Source: Candidatus Nanopelagicales bacterium
GTDB taxonomy: Bacteria; Actinomycetota; Actinomycetes; S36-B12
Direction of reading: 5' to 3'
Length of the DNA: 41,953 nucleotides
Assembly (NCBI GenBank): GCA_017857175.1
Contig: JAFMDS010000014.1
Span: forward strand, 1 to 41,953
Of this stretch, positions 25,868-33,870 are shown in pieces. The notes under the pieces were generated by a model. It had not been told where the DNA came from, searched no databases, and saw only the letters and a program-made list of their open reading frames with translations. Position 1 is the first letter of the stretch. Every line of letters starts with the position of its first letter. Position numbers and translations under genes: made by a program.

Positions 25868-26347
25868 TCAGTGGTCGCTGCCGGAAATCTGTTCTAGTGC
25901 ATGAATCACTATCGGCATGAGCACGGCCATTGCATCTTTCGCCCCACCGGGCGATCCAGGGGCGTTTACCACCAGAGATTTGCCGCTTTGGCCCGCAATT
26001 CCCCTTGAGAGAGCCGCGGTAGGAATTCCGTTGCTGATTCCAAAGGCCCGGATGGCATCGGCAATCCCCGGGATTTCCCGATCAATGACGGGGGCCGTCA
26101 TTTCAGGGGTGAAATCCGTGGGGGTTAAGCCGGTGCCTCCCGTTGTGATCACAAGATCATGGCCAGTGTCAATGGCGGTTCGAAGCGCTGATGTGACGCC
26201 AGGGCCGTCAGGGATTACAACCGTGGGAGAAACATCAAAGCCACCAGCTTTCAAAGCCGCGACAATAATTTCTCCTGAGGTGTCCGGTCTAGTTCCTGCC
26301 GCTCCACGCGTTGAAACAGTGATGACCTGAGCCTTAAACGCACTCAT
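25868..26347 (-). CDS. mog: Molybdopterin adenylyltransferase (MogA/MoaB family)
   Basis: Adenylylates molybdopterin, activating it for molybdenum insertion by MoeA. The 159-residue protein has the MPT-binding signature LVITTGGTGLTPTDFTPEMT and the late VVNAPGSPGGAKDAM, both typical of MogA/MoaB. Length matches the stand-alone enzyme. Its ATG directly abuts the moaC stop. It is the third gene of moeA-moaC-mog and ends five bases before the PHO boxes of pstC, so its terminator, if any, would overlap that promoter. MoaB-type proteins are close relatives; MogA function is inferred from the moeA context. Confidence 0.9.
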   Translation of the reverse strand: MSAFKAQVITVSTRGAAGTRPDTSGEIIVAALKAGGFDVSPTVVIPDGPGVTSALRTAIDTGHDLVITTGGTGLTPTDFTPEMTAPVIDREIPGIADAIRAFGISNGIPTAALSRGIAGQSGKSLVVNAPGSPGGAKDAMAVLMPIVIHALEQISGSDH

Positions 26348-26836
26348 TTACAAATCCGCGCTATCGCGAACCCAGTGCCCCGAACGACCACCCTTTTTCT
26401 CAAGCAATTCAACGGTGCGAATATGTGCGGTTCGATCCAATCCCTTCACCATGTCAATGAGGGTCAAGCCACCAACGGCTGCTGCCGTGAGCGCTTCCAT
26501 TTCCACGCCTGTGCGATCCGCCGTGGTCACGGTTACAAGAATTGAGACACCTGAATCTTCAACGGTGAGATCAACATCAACTCCATGAATCGCTAGCGGG
26601 TGACACAGCGGGATGAGTTCACTTGTCTTCTTCGTTGCCGAAATAGCGGCGATACGAGCAACGGAGAGCGCATCACCTTTGGGGACAGATCCTGTGCGTA
26701 ACTTCTCAATCACTTCTGGGGAGATCACCACAAAACCACGGGCTGTCGCGCTGCGTTCTGTGATGTCTTTTTGTGCAACATTGACCATGCGTGCTTCACC
26801 GGACGCATTGAGGTGGGTAAATCCTTCGCTCGACAT
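26348..26836 (-). CDS. moaC: Cyclic pyranopterin monophosphate synthase
   Basis: MoaC converts the MoaA product (3',8-cyclo-dihydro-GTP) to cyclic pyranopterin monophosphate. The 162-residue protein has FTHLNASGEARMVNVAQKDI at the N terminus, the block ISATKKTSELIPLCHPLAI with the conserved Lys and His residues, and VTTADRTGVEMEALTAAAVG near the catalytic Asp/Glu; MVKGLDR follows. All are hallmarks of MoaC. Length is typical. It begins six bases after moeA. Confidence 0.96.
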   Translation of the reverse strand: MSSEGFTHLNASGEARMVNVAQKDITERSATARGFVVISPEVIEKLRTGSVPKGDALSVARIAAISATKKTSELIPLCHPLAIHGVDVDLTVEDSGVSILVTVTTADRTGVEMEALTAAAVGGLTLIDMVKGLDRTAHIRTVELLEKKGGRSGHWVRDSADL

Positions 26837-26842
26837 AACAGG

Positions 26843-28057
26843 TTACCTGCCTTCCCTGATATCAATGACTTCAACAACGGCTCCTGCGTCAACAGTTGCC
26901 ACACCCGCGGGTATGACTATGAAGCATTCAGCTTGTGCTAACCCACCCATCACGTGTGACCCTTGTCCCGCACCAACTGGCTCAACATGATCTGCATCAA
27001 TAAACCTGCCTCGCGCAAACTGGCACTTGTGTTCAGGTGAAGTCATGGACACTGCAAGTTCAACTTTTTTGCTGCGATCAGACACTGGGTCAAGTCCACG
27101 CAATTTGCGCAACGCCGGACGAACAAAAACTTCAAATGAGACATATGCGCTCACCGGATTGCCGGGCAGCGTGATGACTGGAATTCCCGGGTCTCCGAGA
27201 CTGCCACAGCCCTGCGGCATGCCCGGTTGCATTGCGACCTTGTAAAACTCGGCAGAGCCCAGCTTTTGAAAAACTGCCTTGACAGGATCGTAGGCACCCA
27301 TGCTGACGCCCCCAGTGGTGATCAAAATGTCAGCACGGTGCACTTGATCATTAAGTGCGCGTTCCAATTCCTCTTCATCGTCTTGAACTGGAGTGGCCCT
27401 GTAGGCGAGTGCGCCGGCACTATTCGCCGCAGCCACAAGCATGAAAGAGTTTGAGTCACTGATCAGGCCGTGGGCCAACGGTGTGCCTGGCTCAACGAGC
27501 TCTGTCCCCGTTGACATAACAGCCACGCGAGGCCGGGGGATTACAAGAACCCGTGCTTGACCAACGGCGGCGAGCAAAGCAATGGATCGTGCATTGAGAA
27601 GTGCGCCTTTGCGCAAGACGATCTCGCCAATGAGAATATCTTCGCCCATCTTGCGCACGTACCCACCAAAGTCGACCGATGCACTCACCACGACGTTTTC
27701 CGTACCACCATCGGTCATCTCGACTGGGACAACACATTGCGTGCCATCAGGGGTTGGCGCACCTGTCATGATTCTTATCGCCGTCCCCGAGACCAAAGTT
27801 TCCAGTGATCGAAAACCGGCGGGAACATCGTCGATAACTTTCAAAGTCACCGGATTCTCGGCGCTCGCCCCCGCAATATCTGCCTGGAGGACCGCATATC
27901 CGTCCATGGACGAGTTATCAAATGAAGGCAGGGGCCAGGGGGCAGCAACGTCTTGGGCCAATAGGCATCCGTCGACTTCGCTCAGAGGTAACTCAATGGG
28001 ATGCAGCGATTCAATGCCCGCAAGGACTAGATCGCGGTATTCCTCAACGCTGAGCAT
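26843..28057 (-). CDS. moeA: Molybdopterin molybdenumtransferase
   Basis: MoeA inserts molybdate into adenylylated molybdopterin to complete Moco. The 404-residue protein shows LPSFDNSSMDGYAV, IMTGAPTPDGTQCVVPVE, the VAVMSTGTELVEPG region, ILITTGGVSMGAYDPVK and VITLPGNPVSAYVSFEVFVRP, covering its domains in the usual order, ending in the domain IV barrel. It is the first gene of its operon and divergent from xdhC; a perfect 17-base dyad lies between them (28095-28111). No molybdate transporter (modABC) is in the window. Confidence 0.95.
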   Translation of the reverse strand: MLSVEEYRDLVLAGIESLHPIELPLSEVDGCLLAQDVAAPWPLPSFDNSSMDGYAVLQADIAGASAENPVTLKVIDDVPAGFRSLETLVSGTAIRIMTGAPTPDGTQCVVPVEMTDGGTENVVVSASVDFGGYVRKMGEDILIGEIVLRKGALLNARSIALLAAVGQARVLVIPRPRVAVMSTGTELVEPGTPLAHGLISDSNSFMLVAAANSAGALAYRATPVQDDEEELERALNDQVHRADILITTGGVSMGAYDPVKAVFQKLGSAEFYKVAMQPGMPQGCGSLGDPGIPVITLPGNPVSAYVSFEVFVRPALRKLRGLDPVSDRSKKVELAVSMTSPEHKCQFARGRFIDADHVEPVGAGQGSHVMGGLAQAECFIVIPAGVATVDAGAVVEVIDIREGR

Positions 28058-28094
28058 TGCTCAACCCTACCCAGCGACCTCACCCATGACCTGC

Positions 28095-28111
28095 CCAGAT
28101 GACCAATCTGG
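28095..28111. promoter_or_regulatory. Dyad in the moeA/xdhC divergent promoter region
   Basis: CCAGAT (28095-28100), a five-base spacer GACCA and ATCTGG (28106-28111) form a perfect inverted repeat in the 116-base gap between the divergent moeA and xdhC genes. The position fits an operator controlling both. It does not match the ModE consensus. Confidence 0.35.
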
Positions 28112-28173
28112 AGTACCGTGGGAGTTCATGTCCGAGCCTTCAGCCCGGCCGATATGTTTCTGAAAGGTCTTCC

Positions 28174-29277
28174 ATGCGTGAAGTTTTGCCCGAATTGCTC
28201 GCGGCATATGACAACGGTGGCGCGGCCATGGCCACCGTGGTCAACACCTGGCGCTCAGCCCCTCGCCCCGTTGGTGCAGCCATGTTGGTTACGGCAGAGC
28301 AAGAGGCCGTGGGCTCGGTAAGTGGTGGCTGCGTTGAGGGAGCACTCTTTGACGTCGGCATCGAAGTCCTCGCCAACGCGCAACCTCAATTCCACCACTA
28401 TGGAGTCAGCGACGATGATGCATTTGCAGTTGGCCTGACCTGTGGCGGATTACTTGATGTATTCGTGGAGTCGGTCACGCCAGAGTCCTGGCCAGAATTG
28501 CCGTTCGTTGCCGAGCAGATCGAAGCGCAAAAACCGGTCGCTGTTGCCACAATTGTCAAAGGGCCCCATCTTGTTGGCAACCACATCGTCATAACACCAG
28601 ATACGACTCTGGGGAGTCTAGGAACAGAACGACTCGATGACACTGTTCGTGAAGATGCACTTGGCATGCTCGCAGGAGGCCGTACCGCAACGATTGAATA
28701 TGGCCCTGAAGGTGAACGCCTCGGTGAGGGGCTCCAAGTTTTTGTAGCGAGCTATGCACCGCCGGCTGACATGTTTGTTTTCGGTGCCATCGATTTTTCA
28801 GCCGCACTCGTGCGCGTTGCCAAAATCCTCGGCTACCGCGTCACGGTTTGTGATGCGCGGCCCGTCTTCGCAACCAAAAAGAGATTCCCTGATGCAGACG
28901 AAGTTGTTGTTGACTGGCCACACCGCTGGTTAGAGCAACAGGAAGTCAGTGAACGCACCGTCATCGCTGTCCTGACACATGATCCCAAGTTTGATGTACC
29001 TGCCATCAAGGCAGCGCTAAAAACAAATGCCGGATACATCGGCGCTATGGGCTCACGCAAAACTCACAATGACCGCACGGTCCGACTGATTGAAGCAGGT
29101 GTCACCGATGCAGAGCTCGCTCGCATCCAGTCGCCTATTGGGCTGGACATCGGTGCACGCACGCCCGAAGAAACCGCAATCAGCATTTGTGCCGAAATAG
29201 TGCAGAACCGCTGGGGCGGTTCGGGCATGAAGTTGGCAAGCACCGAGGGACCGATCCATCCGGGTGCCCCTCGATGA
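28174..29277 (+). CDS. xdhC: XdhC/CoxI-family molybdoenzyme maturation factor
   Basis: XdhC/CoxI proteins bind finished Moco and deliver the sulfurated cofactor to xanthine-oxidase-family hydroxylases such as xanthine dehydrogenase or CO dehydrogenase. The 367-residue protein has the N-terminal XdhC_CoxI domain (VNTWRSAPRPVGAAMLVT, then GSVSGGCVEGALFDVG with the conserved Cys) and the C-terminal Rossmann XdhC domain (FVFGAIDFSAALVRVAKILGYRVTVCDARPVF, in part AALVRVAKILGYRVTVCDAR), ending in YIGAMGSRKTHNDRT and IGLDIGARTPEETAISI. The ATG at 28174 has AAAGG six bases upstream, so the track start at 28099 is too early. The client enzyme is not in the window. Confidence 0.9.
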   Translation: MREVLPELLAAYDNGGAAMATVVNTWRSAPRPVGAAMLVTAEQEAVGSVSGGCVEGALFDVGIEVLANAQPQFHHYGVSDDDAFAVGLTCGGLLDVFVESVTPESWPELPFVAEQIEAQKPVAVATIVKGPHLVGNHIVITPDTTLGSLGTERLDDTVREDALGMLAGGRTATIEYGPEGERLGEGLQVFVASYAPPADMFVFGAIDFSAALVRVAKILGYRVTVCDARPVFATKKRFPDADEVVVDWPHRWLEQQEVSERTVIAVLTHDPKFDVPAIKAALKTNAGYIGAMGSRKTHNDRTVRLIEAGVTDAELARIQSPIGLDIGARTPEETAISICAEIVQNRWGGSGMKLASTEGPIHPGAPR

Positions 29278-29516
29278 ATATCACCGTCAACCTTTATGCC
29301 GCCGCGCGCCATGCAGCGCAATGCGAGAGTGTCACGGTCAGCGCAGCAACGTTGAATGAGTTGCGTCAAGCGCTTGTAACCCAATTGCCCGCACTAGAAC
29401 CGATAATTCCGCAATGCTCAATGCTCGTTGATGGACATTCCTATGGCCGTGATGGCGATACCGAGCTCGTTGCAGGCGCTCGAGTGGATGTTATGCCGCC
29501 CTTTTCTGGCGGCTGA
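29274..29516 (+). CDS. moaD: Molybdopterin synthase sulfur carrier subunit
   Basis: The small ubiquitin-like subunit of molybdopterin synthase, which carries sulfur as a C-terminal thiocarboxylate to the MoaE subunit. The 80-residue protein ends in VMPPFSGG, the required Gly-Gly terminus, and has the beta-grasp start ITVNLYAAARHAA. ATG 29274 overlaps the xdhC stop as ATGA, so the two are coupled; the track start at 29187 is inside xdhC. The activating enzyme (MoeB/MoeZ) is not in the window, and moaE lies in a separate unit 1 kb away. Confidence 0.93.
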   Translation: MNITVNLYAAARHAAQCESVTVSAATLNELRQALVTQLPALEPIIPQCSMLVDGHSYGRDGDTELVAGARVDVMPPFSGG

Positions 29517-29547
29517 GTGAATTCGCCGGTCCCACTATCGGCGCTAA

Positions 29548-30552
29548 CTACCCGCCGATGGCACTCATAGGGCGGTCCGGCTTGATGAAGTTCGGGTCAT
29601 TGATCCCATGCCCAGGTAACTTCGCCTTGGTGACCACCTGCAGGATGTCGCGCACACCTTGAATCTTTTCTTCCTGACTCGAGTCTGAGCGCATGATGCT
29701 CCGGACATCAGTTTCATCGCGCGCAAACAAGCAGTTTCGGAACTGACCATCAGCGGTGAGTCGTAAGCGATCACATGCGCTGCAGAACGGGCGAGTCACG
29801 CTGGCGATGATTCCCACGGTCGCTGGGCCACCGTTGACGTAAAACTCTTCAGCAGGAGCTGAACCACGGGTTGGAACTGGCGTCAGAGTGAACTCTCGCT
29901 CCAACTCTGACTGAATGTCATCCGCGGTCACCATGACGGGGCGAGCCCACAGGTCGCCCGCATCAAGTGGCATCTGTTCAATGAATCGAAGGTTCCAATC
30001 ATTTTCCAGCGCATGACGCAGCAGTGGAATTGCTTCGTCATCATTGACTCCCTTGAGGAGCACCGAGTTCACTTTTAGTGGAGTGAGTCCGGCCGCTTGG
30101 GCAGCCTTGATTCCTTCAATCACATCATTGAATCGATCGCGATGCGTCATAGCTTTGAATCGTTCCGCAGAGAGCGTGTCCAAAGAAACGTTTACACGTT
30201 GCAGTCCTGCATCTTTAAGATCCTGGGCCACTTCAGCCAAGCGCAATGCATTCGTGGTCAAGGAAATGCGTGGTGGTTGTGGCAAAGCGTTAATTCCACG
30301 AATGACATCAACAATGTCCCTGCGCAGCAAGGGTTCACCACCGGTCAACCGGACTTGAGTAATACCACTGTCAACGGCAACACCAATGACCGTGAGGAGT
30401 TCGTCAGTGGTGAGGAGTGAATCATTGGCAATCCAGTCAGAAAAATCTGCGGGCATGCAGTAGGTACACCGCAGCGAGCACCTATCTGTCAATGAAACCC
30501 GAAGGTCCCTGTGCACCCGTCCATAACTGTCGACCAGTTCGGATTTGCTCAC
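29548..30552 (-). CDS. moaA: GTP 3',8-cyclase (radical SAM)
   Basis: MoaA uses S-adenosylmethionine and two 4Fe-4S clusters to cyclise GTP, the first step of Moco synthesis. The 334-residue protein has the radical SAM motif CSLRCTYC (Cys25, 29, 32), VRLTGGEPLLRRD, and the C-terminal cluster FCSACDRLRLTADGQFRNCL; it ends in the Gly-Gly needed for activation (MSAIGG). The start is GTG 30552, overlapping the moaE stop as GTGA, with an in-frame GTG at 30567 as the alternative. It follows moaE in a two-gene minus-strand unit converging on moaD. Confidence 0.95.
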   Translation of the reverse strand: MSKSELVDSYGRVHRDLRVSLTDRCSLRCTYCMPADFSDWIANDSLLTTDELLTVIGVAVDSGITQVRLTGGEPLLRRDIVDVIRGINALPQPPRISLTTNALRLAEVAQDLKDAGLQRVNVSLDTLSAERFKAMTHRDRFNDVIEGIKAAQAAGLTPLKVNSVLLKGVNDDEAIPLLRHALENDWNLRFIEQMPLDAGDLWARPVMVTADDIQSELEREFTLTPVPTRGSAPAEEFYVNGGPATVGIIASVTRPFCSACDRLRLTADGQFRNCLFARDETDVRSIMRSDSSQEEKIQGVRDILQVVTKAKLPGHGINDPNFIKPDRPMSAIGG

Positions 30553-30974
30553 GCGCAGTTCACCCACTCATCTGTTCCATCGGCAAAATATTGATGCTTC
30601 CACACTGGAAGTTGTTCCTTTATCTGGTCCACGATCTCACGGCAGGCACTGAATGCGTCACCCCGGTGCGAACTTCCCACTGCAACAACCAACGCAGACT
30701 CCCCAATTGGAATGGGGCCCACCCTGTGCGCAGCGGCAATATGCGTGACTTCGAGAGTCTTTGCCAGCGAATCCATCACCGTCTGAATTACTTCCTCAGC
30801 GCTCGGGTGGGCTTCATAGGTCAGCTTGAGCACTTCTTTGCCGTGATCGTGATTGCGAACATCTCCAGAGAAGACGACGACGGCACCTGTGGATTGGTCG
30901 CTCACGAGTGCGGTTATTGCAACGGCGTCCAGGGGATCCGCGGTCACGGTGGCGAGGTGAACTTTTGCTGTCAT
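30549..30974 (-). CDS. moaE: Molybdopterin synthase catalytic subunit
   Basis: MoaE, with MoaD, adds the dithiolene sulfurs to cyclic pyranopterin monophosphate to form molybdopterin. The 141-residue protein has STGAVVVFSGDVRNHD, LTYEAHPSAEE, HRVGPIPIGESALVVAVGSS and the diagnostic LPVWKHQYFADGTDEWVN near its end. ATG 30974 is used; the track start 10 codons earlier would run into the divergent neighbour. Only 22 bases separate this ATG from the ATG of the plus-strand nucleotidyltransferase, so the messages of both may have very short or no leaders. Confidence 0.94.
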   Translation of the reverse strand: MTAKVHLATVTADPLDAVAITALVSDQSTGAVVVFSGDVRNHDHGKEVLKLTYEAHPSAEEVIQTVMDSLAKTLEVTHIAAAHRVGPIPIGESALVVAVGSSHRGDAFSACREIVDQIKEQLPVWKHQYFADGTDEWVNCA

Positions 30975-30996
30975 GGTCAGGACATTATGGTGGAGT

Positions 30997-31575
30997 ATGG
31001 CCATTTCGTCTCAAGATGGATCAACTCACGAGGGCAAGTGCGCAGGAATCGTGCTGGCAGCAGGATCGGGCACTCGATTTGGTGGACCAAAAGCACCATA
31101 TGTATTCAAGGGGCAAAGACTCATTGACCGCGCCGTGACCACCCTCGCGAGAGGCGGTGCAGACCCAATCGTCGCTGTTCTCGGTGCATGGGTCGGCGAC
31201 GTTCCCAATTGTGAGATTGTGCTTAACCCCGATTTCGAGAGTGGCATGGGTTCATCGCTCACAGTTGCCCTGAAGCACGTGATCGAGACCCACCCAGAAG
31301 TGGACGCTGCCGTGATTACCCTGGTCGATTTGATTGATCTGACACCTGAAGCGATTAACCACATGATTCTGTCCCCCGGGGAACTACTTCAAGCCACCTA
31401 CAACGGCGAGATCGGGCACCCTGTGAAACTGGGGCGTGAACATTGGGCAGCTTTATTCGATGAATTAAGTGGTGACATGGGCGCACGCGCCTATCTCAAG
31501 CGACATGGCGCAACAATGGTTGAACTGAGTGAATTCGGAACGGGAACTGACTTAGATTTTCGGCCTACTGTTTAA
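30997..31575 (+). CDS. MobA/MocA-like molybdopterin nucleotidyltransferase
   Basis: A 192-residue nucleotidyltransferase of the MobA/MocA group. The nucleotide-binding signature is CAGIVLAAGSGTRFGGPKA, followed by VAVLGAWVGDVPNCEIVLNP, GMGSSLTVALKHV and the metal-site region TLVDLIDLTPEAINHMI, with GHPVKLGREHWAAL later. GMGSSL and GHPVxxxRxHW fit MocA (CTP:molybdopterin cytidylyltransferase), which makes the cytosine form of Moco used by xanthine-oxidase-family enzymes. That agrees with the xdhC gene nearby. MobA (GTP) cannot be excluded. Start ATG 30997 follows GGTGGAG closely; an in-frame ATG at 30973 overlaps moaE. It overlaps the cupin lipoprotein gene by 11 bases at its 3' end. Confidence 0.82.
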   Translation: MAISSQDGSTHEGKCAGIVLAAGSGTRFGGPKAPYVFKGQRLIDRAVTTLARGGADPIVAVLGAWVGDVPNCEIVLNPDFESGMGSSLTVALKHVIETHPEVDAAVITLVDLIDLTPEAINHMILSPGELLQATYNGEIGHPVKLGREHWAALFDELSGDMGARAYLKRHGATMVELSEFGTGTDLDFRPTV

Positions 31576-32050
31576 CCACATTGCGTTTACCTTTGGCACC
31601 CATATAGACCGTGAGTAATCGAACTGTTTCTTCACTCTTATTAATCCCGTTGTAATTCGTCTTGGTCGCCTGCATCAAAGAACTTCCAGCCGGGAATTCT
31701 TTGGTGACACCAGCTTCGTACTCAACTGTGTAGGTGCCGCTCATGACGTACACGTATACGGGAATGCGATGCAACTGCCATCCTGTTTCCTGACCAGGCT
31801 CGAGGGTGGTGATTGCACTAGAAATCTTTGCGGCACCTTTTGGCGGATAGACCAGTTTCTGGTCGAGCACCGTGATCTCCTGATCGATCATAAGTTCCTG
31901 CGTCCCAGTTGCGGCCCCGTCAACCGCTGCACCCTCGACTGCACCGTCAGTTGTTGCCGCGCCCTCGTCCCCCGAACCACCGCACCCGCTGAGTAGGGTT
32001 GCCCCTAGAAAAAGGCCAGTGGTAACTAGCGCGATTTTCTGTAATCGCAT
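31565..32050 (-). CDS. Secreted cupin-domain lipoprotein
   Basis: A 161-residue lipoprotein with signal peptide and lipobox LLSGC (Cys23), then a Gly/Ala/Asp-rich linker (GSGDEGAATTDGAVEGAAVD) and a single cupin domain (about 60-155): TTLEPGQETGWQLHRIPVYV with a His, and MSGTYTVEYEAG and FPAGSSLMQA in the second cupin motif. Related small secreted cupins are annotated only as cupin-domain proteins, and the ligand is unknown; few metal-binding His residues remain (one clear His in motif 1), so enzyme activity is doubtful. It converges on the MocA-like gene and is divergent from the YczE-like gene. Confidence 0.75.
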   Translation of the reverse strand: MRLQKIALVTTGLFLGATLLSGCGGSGDEGAATTDGAVEGAAVDGAATGTQELMIDQEITVLDQKLVYPPKGAAKISSAITTLEPGQETGWQLHRIPVYVYVMSGTYTVEYEAGVTKEFPAGSSLMQATKTNYNGINKSEETVRLLTVYMGAKGKRNVVKQ

Positions 32051-32102
32051 CCCACCAACCTAACCCACTCATGCTATTCGCGTCTGAAGGAGTGCAAAAT
32101 CC

Positions 32103-32807
32103 GTGGCATTTATTCCTGGATTCTTGACTCCATCGCGCAGTGTTCCCCTCACGCGCTGGCGCTCGGAGTCACGCTGGTCGGCTAAACCATCGACTTTTGC
32201 AATTCTCATTGGCGGATTGTGGCTCTTTGGCACCGGCGAGGCACTCCTCGTTATTGCCGATCTCGGAGTTGGTCCGTGGACCGTTCTGGCTCAGGGTATT
32301 TCCACAAAGGCGCCCATCGACATTGGTGTTGCAACATTTCTCATCAGTTTGACCGTCTTGCTGGTGTGGATACCACTACGTGAGCGTCCCGGGCTTGGAA
32401 CTATTGCTAATGCCATTGTGATTGCAACCGCCTTGCAAGTAATGAGTTCGGCGATCCCCCACCCCGAGAATCCTGCGGTCCGCATCGTTGTGGTCATTGT
32501 GGGAATTGGTTTCGTTGGTATTGGCAGTGGGCTGTATCTCACAACCAATCTCGGACCAGGTCCACGTGATGGAATGATGACTGGAATTCATTACAAAACT
32601 GGTTGGCCCGTATCGGCCGTTCGCCTTGGAATTGAAGTCACCGTACTTGTCATTGGCTGGTTCCTAGGGGGTACGGTCGGTATAGGGACGGTCTTGTTTG
32701 CTCTTCTCATTGGCCCCTTTGTTGGCTACGGCCTCAAAGGTGTGGGAATACTCGCCGGAGCCAAAGCCACAATTGAGAGTGACTCTGAACCAGAATTAGA
32801 CGCATGA
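32103..32807 (+). CDS. YczE/YitT-like integral membrane protein
   Basis: A 234-residue membrane protein with about five to six hydrophobic helices. It matches the YczE-type family: LFGTGEALLVIADLGVGPWTVLAQG, in part ADLGVGPWTVLAQGI, VATFLISLTVLLVWIPLRERPGLGTIANA, in part PLRERPGLGTIANA, and GIGSGLYLTTNLGPGPRDGM, where LGxGPRDGLM is a family hallmark. The function is unknown; a transport role is only presumed. The start is GTG 32103 with GAAGGAG about ten bases upstream. The next small membrane gene overlaps it by ATGA. Confidence 0.8.
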   Translation: MAFIPGFLTPSRSVPLTRWRSESRWSAKPSTFAILIGGLWLFGTGEALLVIADLGVGPWTVLAQGISTKAPIDIGVATFLISLTVLLVWIPLRERPGLGTIANAIVIATALQVMSSAIPHPENPAVRIVVVIVGIGFVGIGSGLYLTTNLGPGPRDGMMTGIHYKTGWPVSAVRLGIEVTVLVIGWFLGGTVGIGTVLFALLIGPFVGYGLKGVGILAGAKATIESDSEPELDA

Positions 32808-33025
32808 GTGAACCACTATCACCTGACGTACGCGAACTACGCAAACTCAAGTTTGCATCGGTCTTGCAGCTCATTGCGGCGATAGTCTTTTTTGGTGCGG
32901 GTCTTTTGAGCGGAATCAAAATCGGCTGGGGCATTGCGGCTTTCGCACTTCTATTTTTCGGGGCCTTCAACATTTTGCTTTTCGTTGTCACGCGCAAAGC
33001 AATTGCGGCCCGCACAAGCTCCTAG
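32804..33025 (+). CDS. Small two-helix membrane protein
   Basis: A 73-residue protein with a charged N terminus (SEPLSPDVRELRKLKFASVL) and two transmembrane helices (about 20-38 and 44-64) ending in a basic tail. No family is recognised. It overlaps the YczE-like gene by ATGA, so the two are probably translated together. Its TAG stop shares the CTAG bases 33022-33025 with the stop of the convergent DMT permease gene. Confidence 0.6.
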   Translation: MSEPLSPDVRELRKLKFASVLQLIAAIVFFGAGLLSGIKIGWGIAAFALLFFGAFNILLFVVTRKAIAARTSS

Positions 33026-33867
33026 GAACCAAGCGCAAGAAGTACCGCTGCACTGAATGCCAGCGCGACTCCCGCTCCTTGCACGCTGTTCATGCGCTCT
33101 TTAATAACAAATCGCGCTAGCACAACCGTGGCCGCAGGATAGAGCGATCCCAGCACTGCAACTACGGATAGAAGACCTCGCTGTGAAGCCAACTGGAATA
33201 TGCCGTTGGCCATCGCGTCGAGTACACCAGCCGTAATTGCCAGCAGCCAAGGGAATGTCGATCGGTCAAACTTGCGCACGACAATGACAACAAAGGTGAA
33301 CATGATGATGGTTGAAACCCAACGACCTAAAGCCGCCACCCACACGCCCGAATTATCAGGAGCTAGCCCGAGCGATGTGAGATAAAAACCAATGGCGATT
33401 CCTGAACCAATCGCCATGACGATCGCAACCGGTGGAGTTCGGCCATGATGGTGGGCAGACTCACGACTGACCAGAACCACAGCAATGACGGCGAATGCCA
33501 TACCGAGGTAGGCCCACGTGGATGGTTGCTCACCACGTAAAACTCCAACTATCACCGGCACTGCACCACTCATCACCGCTGTGATCGGTGAAACAATTCC
33601 CATCTGACCCCGGGTCAACGCGGCATAGAGCAGCGCGATTGCTATCGACCCGATGATGCCGGTAACTAGGGCATAGCCAATGAGTCCGGTAGACAACTCA
33701 CCGGGAATGACCGTCAGCGCAAAAATCGTAATGACGATGCCGCCCGCTGGATAGGTCACCGCCAGTACTTGAGCCGAACCTGCACGCCGGGCAGCTAAGC
33801 CACCAATAAAGTCAGCGACACCCCAGGAGAGGCTAGAAAGAAGAGCAAGGAGCGCGGCCACGCGCAC
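33022..33867 (-). CDS. DMT-superfamily (EamA) permease
   Basis: A 281-residue ten-helix transporter of the drug/metabolite family with two EamA repeats; the first ends around residue 130 (FAVIAVVLVSRES) and the second runs to the C terminus (GALFSAAVLLALG-type end). The N terminus AALLALLSSLSWGVADFIGG and the ends FVIKERMNSVQGAGVALAFS are family features. The substrate cannot be told from sequence. The start is GTG 33867: the Shine-Dalgarno GGAG lies six bases upstream within the 3' strand of a long hairpin (33871-33936), so translation may be controlled by RNA folding. Confidence 0.85.
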   Translation of the reverse strand: MRVAALLALLSSLSWGVADFIGGLAARRAGSAQVLAVTYPAGGIVITIFALTVIPGELSTGLIGYALVTGIIGSIAIALLYAALTRGQMGIVSPITAVMSGAVPVIVGVLRGEQPSTWAYLGMAFAVIAVVLVSRESAHHHGRTPPVAIVMAIGSGIAIGFYLTSLGLAPDNSGVWVAALGRWVSTIIMFTFVVIVVRKFDRSTFPWLLAITAGVLDAMANGIFQLASQRGLLSVVAVLGSLYPAATVVLARFVIKERMNSVQGAGVALAFSAAVLLALGS

Positions 33868-33870
33868 CTA

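Noticed and set aside
30417-31127. Long plus-strand ORF opposite moaA/moaE
   Set aside because: It is a shadow frame; the minus strand carries clear MoaE and MoaA motifs.
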